Assembly (NCBI GenBank): GCA_910588975.1
Contig: CAJUSE010000008.1
Span: forward strand, 1 to 64,000
Origin: an uncultured Oscillospiraceae bacterium
GTDB taxonomy: Bacteria > Bacillota > Clostridia > Oscillospirales > Oscillospiraceae
Direction: 5' to 3'
Length of the DNA: 64,000 nucleotides
Numbering within the stretch: position 1 is the stretch's first letter; the number at the start of each line of letters is the position of its first letter. The notes beneath the pieces are model-generated. The model was given only the letters and a program-made list of their open reading frames with translations, had not been told where the DNA came from and did not search any database. Below are positions 30,404 through 38,794 of this stretch, piece after piece. Made by a program: the position numbers and the translations under genes.

Positions 30404-31290
30404 GTTTGAATGTGACAGGCCCTTTTATCTATTTTACCATCCCCATCCTGGGCGGCATCAACATCACCCAGACCACCGTATCCTTCCTGCTGGTGACCAT
30501 CTTTCTCTGCACCGCCTGCGTGGTGCTGGGAAAGGACCTGAGTACCCGCCCCGGTCCCCGGCAGACTCTGGTGGAAAAGGGCGTACTGATGATGCGGGAG
30601 CTGGTGGTGAGCACCATGGGAGAGCACAATGAGCACTGGCTCCCCTTTATCATCACCCTGTTCCTCTGCTCCATCTGCGGCTCTCTCATCGGCATGACGG
30701 GCTTTCTCCGCTCTGCCACCGCCGATCTGAGCTGCACCCTGGTCTGGGCGCTGATGGTCTCGGTGATCATCTGGTACAACAACATCAAGCACAGTGGTTT
30801 TCTGGGCTGGATCAAGGGCTTTACCGAGCCGGTGGCCGTCATGACCCCCATGAACATCGTCTCGGAGATCGCCCAGCCCATCTCCATGGCCTTCCGTCAC
30901 TTCGGCAACCTGGCCGGCGGCGGCGTCATCACAAGCGTGGTGTATATGGCCTTCTCTCTGGCCTCCACAGCAGTGCTGAATTTGATCTCAGCCAGCGGAA
31001 ATCTCATCGCCCTGGCCCTGATGGCTGTGGGAGGCGTCCTGCTCCTGCTGCGGAGGAAAAAGAAAAAGCTGAGCCTGCTCATCTTCGGCTGGCTGAGCCT
31101 GGTCCTGGGCCTATTTGGCTTCCTTCAGGCCATGGGCTGGCTGTCCGGCGTGCCCGTGCTGGCCTTTGGCATCCCCGCCGTGCTCAGCTGCTACTTCGAC
31201 GTATTCTCCGGCGCCGTGCAGGCCCTGGTGTTCAGTCTTTTGAGCATGGTCTATATCTCGGCGGCCTGTCCGCCCCCCCAGGAGGCCTGA
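30400..31290 (+). CDS. atpB: F0F1 ATP synthase subunit a
   Basis: A 296-residue membrane stator subunit that forms the ion half-channels. The essential arginine is seen as Arg166 in ISMAFRHFGNLAGG, and the last helix reads YFDVFSGAVQALVFSLLSMVYIS. The protein is longer than the usual 230-260 residues: an extra hydrophobic hairpin (LALMAVGGVLLLLRRKKKKL and the following LLIFGWLSLVLGLFGF segment) lies between the arginine helix and the final helices. This insertion may be a lineage trait. It overlaps atpI by 4 bp. Confidence 0.95.
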   Translation: MSLNVTGPFIYFTIPILGGINITQTTVSFLLVTIFLCTACVVLGKDLSTRPGPRQTLVEKGVLMMRELVVSTMGEHNEHWLPFIITLFLCSICGSLIGMTGFLRSATADLSCTLVWALMVSVIIWYNNIKHSGFLGWIKGFTEPVAVMTPMNIVSEIAQPISMAFRHFGNLAGGGVITSVVYMAFSLASTAVLNLISASGNLIALALMAVGGVLLLLRRKKKKLSLLIFGWLSLVLGLFGFLQAMGWLSGVPVLAFGIPAVLSCYFDVFSGAVQALVFSLLSMVYISAACPPPQEA

Positions 31291-31361
31291 TCGGCCCCTC
31301 CCCTATTTTTGATGTTCTTTTATTTGAACATATACAAAATCATTTTTGGAGGTTGTATGTT

Positions 31362-31604
31362 ATGGAACACGCAATTTTGAAGGCAGCCTGCGCCATCGGC
31401 GCCGGCATCTGTATGGGCATCGGCGCCATCGGCCCCGGCATTGGCGAGGGCATCGCCGTCAGTAAGGCTCTGGAGGGCATGGCCCGCCAGCCCGACGCCA
31501 CCAGCACCCTGCGGACCAACATGATCCTGGGCTGCGCCATTGCCGAGACCACCGGTATCTACTCCCTGCTCATCTCCTTCCTGATCCTGTTTGCCGTAAA
31601 CTGA
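31362..31604 (+). CDS. atpE: F0F1 ATP synthase subunit c
   Basis: An 80-residue two-helix rotor subunit. The first helix has GAIGPGIGEGIAVSKAL and the second has ILGCAIAETTGIYSLL. Glu62 is the ion-binding carboxylate, and a second Glu29 occupies the place where Na+-type rings usually have Gln. Glu29 plus Glu62-Thr63-Thr64 is the two-carboxylate motif described for the Na+-driven Fusobacterium ring, so Na+ coupling is likely. The ATG at 31362 has GGAGG at 9 bp; an upstream TTG in frame is rejected. Confidence 0.96.
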   Translation: MEHAILKAACAIGAGICMGIGAIGPGIGEGIAVSKALEGMARQPDATSTLRTNMILGCAIAETTGIYSLLISFLILFAVN

Positions 31605-31641
31605 TGACTCCCTTTCGGAGCAAAGAAAGGAGTTGACGGGA

Positions 31642-32148
31642 ATGGCACAATTTGAAGCACTGGTCGGCGTCAACTTTTGGACGGCCCTTTTTGTGCTGCT
31701 CAATACCCTTGCCATTTACTTTGTTGCAAAGAAATATCTGACCGACCCCGTGATGAAGATCATCGCCCAGCGTCAGAAGGAGATCGACGACACCTACGGC
31801 GAGGCCGAGGCCGCCCGCAGCGAGGCTCTGTCCATGCGGGAGGAGTGCGAAAACCGCCTGGCCGGGGCCAGAGATGAGGCCTCCGAGATCGTCAGGACCG
31901 CCACCACCCGGGCCACCGCCCGGACCGAGGAAATGATGATGACCGCCCGGGCCGAGGTCGTGGCCATGAAGACCAAGGCCGATGCCGAGATCGCCAGCGA
32001 GCGGCGCAAGGCCGCCGGTGAGCTCAAGAACGACATCTCGGAAATGGTGCTGGACATTGCCCAGCTTGTGGTGGAGAAGGAGATCGACCCCTCTGCCCAC
32101 AAGGAGCTTATCGACGGGTTCATCGACCACATGGGTGACGCCACATGA
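31642..32148 (+). CDS. atpF: F0F1 ATP synthase subunit b
   Basis: A 168-residue stator stalk protein. One N-terminal membrane helix (VGVNFWTALFVLLNTLAIYF) is followed by a long charged coiled-coil rich in Ala, Glu and Arg, and a C-terminal region that contacts delta. AAAGGAG lies 9 bp before the ATG at 31642; an earlier TTG start is rejected for this reason. It overlaps atpH by 4 bp (ATGA). Confidence 0.95.
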   Translation: MAQFEALVGVNFWTALFVLLNTLAIYFVAKKYLTDPVMKIIAQRQKEIDDTYGEAEAARSEALSMREECENRLAGARDEASEIVRTATTRATARTEEMMMTARAEVVAMKTKADAEIASERRKAAGELKNDISEMVLDIAQLVVEKEIDPSAHKELIDGFIDHMGDAT

Positions 32149-32672
32149 CGGCCCTGGAAAAGGAGTACGGCAACGGGCTGTACGAGCTGGCCCAGGAGGA
32201 GTCCTGCGCCGACGAGGTACTCCCCGCCCTGGAGCTGGCAGTGACCGTTTTCGGGGACAATCCCGACTACCTCCGTCTGGTCCAGAACCCGGCCATCGGC
32301 AAAGCCGAGCGGCTGGAGATGCTGGACCAGGCCTTCTCTGGCGCCCACCTCTATGTGCGCAACCTGCTCAAGCTGCTCTGCGAGCGCTCCGCTTTGAGCC
32401 TGTGCCCGGGCTGCCTGGAGCAGTTCAAGGCCCGCTACTACACCGAGCGTGGCATCCTGCCTGTGGAGGCCGTCTCCGCCGTGGCCCTCACCGAGGAGCA
32501 GGAGAAGGCGCTGACCGACAAGCTCTCGGCCCAGCTGGGCAAGCACATTTTGCTGCGCAAGACCGTTGATCCCGCTGTATTGGGCGGGGTGAAGCTGCGC
32601 TATGAGGGCAAAGAGGTGGACGGCACCACTGCCGGCCGGCTGGAGGCCCTGCGCCGCAGGCTGACCCAGTAA
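32145..32672 (+). CDS. atpH: F0F1 ATP synthase subunit delta
   Basis: A 175-residue subunit linking the stator to the F1 head. The N-terminal helical domain (EKEYGNGLYELAQEE) and the C-terminal segment VDPAVLGGVKLRYEGKEVDG, with the typical GG-V-x-R signature, are clear. It is translationally coupled to atpF by the ATGA overlap. Confidence 0.95.
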   Translation: MTALEKEYGNGLYELAQEESCADEVLPALELAVTVFGDNPDYLRLVQNPAIGKAERLEMLDQAFSGAHLYVRNLLKLLCERSALSLCPGCLEQFKARYYTERGILPVEAVSAVALTEEQEKALTDKLSAQLGKHILLRKTVDPAVLGGVKLRYEGKEVDGTTAGRLEALRRRLTQ

Positions 32673-32719
32673 GGGATGGCAAACAATTTATCCGGAACCA
32701 TTGGAAAGCTGGTGAGACT

Positions 32720-34240
32720 ATGCAGTTAAGACCGGAAGATATCAGCAAGATCATCAAAAGCCAGATCAAAAACTACGACAACAAGATCGAGAGCGCCGAG
32801 ACGGGCACCGTCATCCTGGTGGGCGACGGCATCGCCCGGGCCTACGGCCTGGAGAAGTGCATGGCCAATGAGCTGGTGGAGTTCTCCAACGGCGAGTACG
32901 GCATGGCTCTGAACCTGGAGGAGGACAGCGTGGCCATCGTGCTGCTGGGCTCCGACGAGGGCATCAAGGAGGGCGACACCGTCAAGCGCACCGGCCAGGT
33001 GGTCAGCGTCCCCGTGGGCGAGGCCATGATCGGCCGTGTGGTCAACGCCCTGGGCCAGCCCATCGACGGCAAGGGCCCCATCGAGACCACCGAGACCCGG
33101 CCCATCGAGCGCAAGGCCCCCGGCATCATCCAGCGCAAGAGCGTCTCGGTCCCCCTGCAGACGGGCATCAAGGCCATCGACTCCATGATCCCCATCGGCC
33201 GGGGCCAACGGGAGCTCATCATTGGCGACCGCCAGACCGGCAAGACGGTCATCGCCACCGACACCATCATCAACCAGAAGGGCAAGGACGTGATCTGCAT
33301 CTACGTGGCCATCGGGCAGAAGCGCTCCACCGTGGCCCAGCTGGTGGAGACTCTGACCCTATCCGGCGCCATGGACTACACCATCGTGGTCTCGGCCTCG
33401 GCCTCCGAGCTCTCCCCGGTGCAGTATATCGCCCCCTACTCGGGCTGCGCCATGGGTGAGTACTTCATGGAGCAGGGCAAGGACGTGCTCATCATCTACG
33501 ATGACCTCTCCAAGCACGCCGTGGCCTACCGGGCCCTGTCCCTGCTCATCCGCCGCCCCCCTGGACGGGAGGCCTACCCCGGCGACGTGTTCTACCTCCA
33601 CTCCCGCCTTCTGGAGCGGGCCGCCCGGATGGCCCCCGAGTACGGCGGCGGCAGCCTCACCGCCCTGCCCATCATCGAGACCCAGGCCGGTGACGTGTCG
33701 GCCTACATCCCCACCAACGTCATCTCCATCACCGACGGCCAGATCTTCCTGGAGAGCGAGCTGTTCCACTCCGGCATCATGCCCGCCGTCAACCCGGGCA
33801 TCTCGGTGTCCCGAGTGGGCGGCAGCGCCCAGATCAAGGCCATGAAGAAGGTGGCCGGCACCCTGAAGCTGGCCTACTCCCAGTACCGGGAGCTTCAGTC
33901 CTTCTCCCAGTTCGGCTCCGATCTGGACGCCGACACCAAGCGCCGTCTGGCCCAGGGCGAGCGGATCGTGGAGGTCCTCAAGCAGGACCGCAACGCCCCC
34001 GTGCCTGTGGAGAAGCAGGTGTGCATCCTCTACGCCGTCATCAACGACTATCTGGTGGATGTGCCCCTGGAGCTGATCCCCGCCTACGAGCAGGAGCTCT
34101 ATGAGGATCTGGACAACCTCCACGACGGGGATGTCCTCGCCCCCATCCGGAACACCGGGGATCTGTCGGAGGAGACCACCGAGGCTTTGAAGAAGGCCCT
34201 GAGCGAGTTCACCGACCGGTTCCTGAAGTCCCATGCGTAA
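32720..34240 (+). CDS. atpA: F0F1 ATP synthase subunit alpha
   Basis: A 506-residue non-catalytic nucleotide-binding subunit. The P-loop GDRQTGKT is at about residues 169-176, and the PAVNPGISVSRVGGSAQIKAM signature is present with the arginine that completes the catalytic site of beta. Normal length. A weak AAGCTGG-like ribosome site precedes the ATG. It lies between delta and gamma as usual. Confidence 0.98.
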   Translation: MQLRPEDISKIIKSQIKNYDNKIESAETGTVILVGDGIARAYGLEKCMANELVEFSNGEYGMALNLEEDSVAIVLLGSDEGIKEGDTVKRTGQVVSVPVGEAMIGRVVNALGQPIDGKGPIETTETRPIERKAPGIIQRKSVSVPLQTGIKAIDSMIPIGRGQRELIIGDRQTGKTVIATDTIINQKGKDVICIYVAIGQKRSTVAQLVETLTLSGAMDYTIVVSASASELSPVQYIAPYSGCAMGEYFMEQGKDVLIIYDDLSKHAVAYRALSLLIRRPPGREAYPGDVFYLHSRLLERAARMAPEYGGGSLTALPIIETQAGDVSAYIPTNVISITDGQIFLESELFHSGIMPAVNPGISVSRVGGSAQIKAMKKVAGTLKLAYSQYRELQSFSQFGSDLDADTKRRLAQGERIVEVLKQDRNAPVPVEKQVCILYAVINDYLVDVPLELIPAYEQELYEDLDNLHDGDVLAPIRNTGDLSEETTEALKKALSEFTDRFLKSHA

Positions 34241-34255
34241 AGGAGGGATCGCCCC

Positions 34256-35110
34256 ATGGCAGCCTCATCCATGAAGGACATCAAGCTGCGTATCAAAAGC
34301 GTGGAGAGCACCATGCAGATCACCAAGGCCATGGAGCTTGTGGCCTCCTCCAAGCTGCGTAAGGCCAAGGAGCGGGCCGAGGCCGTGCGCCCCTACTTCA
34401 CCACCCTGCGCCAGACCCTGGACGACATCGCCCACTCCAATACCGACTTCTCCTCCCCCTTTGTCCAACCCCGGGAGGTGAAGAAGGTCTGCTATGTGAT
34501 GATCGCCGGCGACCGGGGGCTGGCAGGCGGCTACAACAACAACCTGTTCAAAGCCGTGACCGCCCACATGGCGGACAAGCCGGCGGTGTGTGTCATGCCC
34601 GTGGGCAAAAAGGCGGTGGAGTACTGCGCCCACCACGGCCTGGAGACGGTCTCCGACCAGTTTGCCTCTGTGGAGGACCTGGGACTTCAGGACTGCTTCT
34701 CCATTGCCCGGACGCTGTGCGCCCGCTTTTCCAAGGGGGAGTTTGACGAGCTCTACGTGGGCTATACCAACTTCGTCTCCATGCTCTCCCAGCAGCCGGA
34801 GGTGCTGAAGATGCTCCCCATCCACCACCCCCGCACCCAGGCCAGAGACAAGGTAGAAAGCCTCATTCAGTACGAGCCCTCCACCCCGGCCGTCTATAAC
34901 GCCATCGTCCCCGAGTACGTGGGCGGACTGCTGTGGGGCACCATTTCCGAGAGCCAGGCCAGCGAGCAGGGGGCCCGGCGCACCGCCATGGATGCCGCCA
35001 GTAAAAACGCCGGCGAGATGATCGAGGACCTTTCCCTGAAGTACAACCGGGCCCGTCAGGGGGCCATCACCCAGGAGATCACCGAGATCGTGGCCGGAGC
35101 GGAGGCCTGA
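34256..35110 (+). CDS. atpG: F0F1 ATP synthase subunit gamma
   Basis: A 284-residue central rotor shaft. The N-terminal helix (MKDIKLRIKSVESTMQITKAMELVASSKLRKA) and C-terminal helix (MDAASKNAGEMIEDLSLKYNRARQGAITQEITEIV) form the coiled-coil shaft. The Rossmann-like middle contains GDRGLAGGYN. AAAGGAGG precedes the ATG by 8 bp. Confidence 0.98.
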   Translation: MAASSMKDIKLRIKSVESTMQITKAMELVASSKLRKAKERAEAVRPYFTTLRQTLDDIAHSNTDFSSPFVQPREVKKVCYVMIAGDRGLAGGYNNNLFKAVTAHMADKPAVCVMPVGKKAVEYCAHHGLETVSDQFASVEDLGLQDCFSIARTLCARFSKGEFDELYVGYTNFVSMLSQQPEVLKMLPIHHPRTQARDKVESLIQYEPSTPAVYNAIVPEYVGGLLWGTISESQASEQGARRTAMDAASKNAGEMIEDLSLKYNRARQGAITQEITEIVAGAEA

Positions 35111-35158
35111 CCCCCTCCCCTGCGGCAGCGGAACTCTCTTTCAGTAAGGAGAATGCCT

Positions 35159-36553
<1,395 letters not shown>

Positions 36554-36584
36554 CGCCGCCGGTCAATGGGGAAAGGATAGAATT

Positions 36585-36980
36585 ATGTCAACCTTTCATT
36601 TGCAGATCGTGACCCCCGACGGCGCCTTCTTTGACGGCGACGCCGAGCGTCTCAAGGTCCGGACCATTGATGGCGACGTGGCCATCCTGCCCCACCACAT
36701 CCCCTATGTCACCGTTCTGGGCACCGGGGAGGCCGACGTGGTGGTGGACGGCGTGATCCGCCGGGCGGCCGCCAGCGGCGGTATGCTCTCTGTGACAGGG
36801 GGCGACGTACGCATCGTGGCCACCACCTTCGAGTGGGCCGAGGACATTGATGAGCAGCGGGCCAAGCTGGCCAAGGAGAAGGCCGAGGAGATGATCCGAA
36901 ACGCCAAGGACGCCCAGGAGCTGGAGCGTGCCAAGGCCAAGCTCCTCCGGGCCCTCACCCGGCTGAAGGTCAAGGGCTGA
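36585..36980 (+). CDS. atpC: F0F1 ATP synthase subunit epsilon
   Basis: A 131-residue subunit with an N-terminal beta-sandwich (LQIVTPDGAFFDGDAERLKVRTIDGD) and a C-terminal helical hairpin (QRAKLAKEKAEEMIRNAKDAQELERAKAKLLRALTRL) that can regulate ATP hydrolysis. GAAAGGA precedes the ATG. It is the last gene of the operon and is followed by a strong terminator. Confidence 0.96.
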   Translation: MSTFHLQIVTPDGAFFDGDAERLKVRTIDGDVAILPHHIPYVTVLGTGEADVVVDGVIRRAAASGGMLSVTGGDVRIVATTFEWAEDIDEQRAKLAKEKAEEMIRNAKDAQELERAKAKLLRALTRLKVKG

Positions 36981-37013
36981 AGCCAGGGTGGCCCTCTCAC
37001 CCTTCAACAAATC

Positions 37014-37060
37014 AAAGAAAAAGCGGTGGACAGTCCATAGACTGTCCACCGCTTTTCTTT
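37014..37060. terminator. Terminator of the atp operon (bidirectional)
   Basis: A perfect 13-bp stem (37023-37035 with 37040-37052), CATA loop, flanked by A-run and TTTTCTTT. Confidence 0.9.
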
Positions 37061-37070
37061 GGCCTTTGTA

Positions 37071-37517
37071 TCATCTATTCCGTTTCATATACAGCAGCGG
37101 ATAGGGGTTTCCCTCTTCGTCCAGCTCTGTCCGTTTGTAAACCTCAAATCCCATGTGCTCATAAAATCCCCTTGCAAGGGGGTTTTGTTCATTTACCGTC
37201 AGTTCATTCACACCATAGTGCTCCATGCCGTATTGCAGTAGCCTCTTTCCAATGCCCCGTCCTCTGGCCGTTTTGGAGAGAAACAGCATTTCAAGCCGCT
37301 TTTCTGCAATGCCCATAAAACCCATCAAAGCCCCTGTTTCATCTTCAGCGACCAGCAGCACCGGGACACTTATCAAAGCCTGCGGAACATATTCCTTGAT
37401 TTTCTCTATCTCCCCATCCGATAAAAACAGATGGGTCTCCCTGACAGAGCTCTCCCAAATCTCCAGCAGTTCCCGGACCAGCGCCGGATCTCGCTCCTTC
37501 TTTACAAGGATCCTCAA
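37071..37517 (-). CDS. YjaB-like GNAT acetyltransferase
   Basis: A 148-residue acetyltransferase that resembles E. coli YjaB from end to end: LLEIWESSVRETHLFLSDGEI near the start, MLFLSKTARGRGIGKRLLQY for acetyl-CoA, VNEQNPLARGFYEHMGFEVY and the final GNPYPLLYMKR. The start is TTG at 37517 behind a GAGGTGAGG site, which gives the same N-terminus as YjaB. GC content is lower than in neighbours, suggesting transfer. The substrate is unknown. Confidence 0.85.
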   Translation of the reverse strand: MRILVKKERDPALVRELLEIWESSVRETHLFLSDGEIEKIKEYVPQALISVPVLLVAEDETGALMGFMGIAEKRLEMLFLSKTARGRGIGKRLLQYGMEHYGVNELTVNEQNPLARGFYEHMGFEVYKRTELDEEGNPYPLLYMKRNR

Positions 37518-37568
37518 TATATCCTCACCTCACTATTCCTTCCCCCGGCCTATCCGGCAATGGGGCGG

Positions 37569-38756
37569 TCATTGGACACCGAGCCCCTCCCGCTTTTCAA
37601 TGCGCCAGAATCGCAGGGCGAACACCGCCGCCAGGGCAAAGCTGCAGAAGCCCAGAACGAAGGGCAGCCGGGGGCTGATCTCGTAGGCAAAGCCCGCCGA
37701 CAGGGCCCCGAAGATACCCCCGAAGGATTTGATGGAGTTGATGGCCCCCATCACAAGATTGCTCTCCTTACCCCGGCCCAGCTCGGCCGCCCGGTTCTGG
37801 GTCAGGGGCAGGCTCACCTGATAGAAGGCAAAGAAGATCACGTTGACCACGATGAAGGGGACCAGCTCCCGGCACAAAATCACCCCCAGCATGGACAGGG
37901 TGCAGGCAAAGGTGAGCCCCACCAGATAGCCCGTGGTGTCCTTCCGCTTCAGGATCCACATACAGATGGTGGAGTTGGCCACCAGTGTGATAACCCCCAG
38001 CGCCGCCTTGATGACCCCGTTGTAGCCCGAGCTGAGACCAAACTGGTCCCGAATATAGTAGTTGAAGCAGTTGTCAAAGGCGGTAAAGCCCATGCTGGAC
38101 AGTCCGTAGAACAGAAACAGGGCCACCATGGCCGGGGTGAGGATCTTCCCGCAGCGCAGGAAGGCCGAGAAGGGGTTGCACTCCTTTCGGATGACCTCCC
38201 CCGTCAGATGGCTCACCGGCTCCTTGGCGTCCGAGGTCATGGTAAAGAAAAAAAGGAGGGCGCAGCCGGACAGGGTGGCCGCCTGGAGCCACACGGGGTA
38301 ATAGGTGCCCAGCTCCCCCACCATGCCGCCCACAAAGTAGCCGAAGGCTCCGGACACCGCCTGAATGGTGGCGCTGATGGCCAAATTTCGCCCCCGCTTG
38401 TCCTCGGGGGAGCGGTTTGCCACATAGGTGAGGAAGCAGACATAGCTGCCCCCGATGAAGGCGCCGGCGAACATCCGGGCCAGCACAAACTGAAGTTCGG
38501 TCCGAGCCAGGCCGAAGAACAGCTGGCCCACCCCGTAGCCCAGCCCGCAGATGAGCAGGGTCCACCGGCTGGAGATGTAGTCGCTGAGCTTGCCCCAGAA
38601 GGGGGCAAAGAGGAAGTTTGTGAACATCATGGTGCCCAGGGCCAGCCCGAACATGTAGTCGTGGAGCTCCAGGGTCTGGATAATGGTGGGGGTCACCGGG
38701 TGGGCAAAGCTGGCCGCCATGTTAAACAGGAACATGAGCACAAAAAAGCTGGTCAT
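37569..38756 (-). CDS. MFS transporter
   Basis: A 395-residue transporter with twelve hydrophobic segments and the MFS loop motif FWGKLSDYISSRWTL between TM2 and TM3. The middle loop (TSDAKEPVSHLTGEVIRKEC) separates two six-helix halves. Drug or metabolite efflux is the usual role of this group, but the substrate is not predictable. The ATG at 38756 has GGGAGG at 8 bp; an upstream ATG in frame would add 14 polar residues. It follows the UvrA paralogue on the same strand after 38 bp, so the two probably share a transcript. Confidence 0.88.
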   Translation of the reverse strand: MTSFFVLMFLFNMAASFAHPVTPTIIQTLELHDYMFGLALGTMMFTNFLFAPFWGKLSDYISSRWTLLICGLGYGVGQLFFGLARTELQFVLARMFAGAFIGGSYVCFLTYVANRSPEDKRGRNLAISATIQAVSGAFGYFVGGMVGELGTYYPVWLQAATLSGCALLFFFTMTSDAKEPVSHLTGEVIRKECNPFSAFLRCGKILTPAMVALFLFYGLSSMGFTAFDNCFNYYIRDQFGLSSGYNGVIKAALGVITLVANSTICMWILKRKDTTGYLVGLTFACTLSMLGVILCRELVPFIVVNVIFFAFYQVSLPLTQNRAAELGRGKESNLVMGAINSIKSFGGIFGALSAGFAYEISPRLPFVLGFCSFALAAVFALRFWRIEKREGLGVQ

Positions 38757-38794
38757 AAGCGTGGCCTCCCTTTCTCTCTGTTGTGGTGGTGGGT

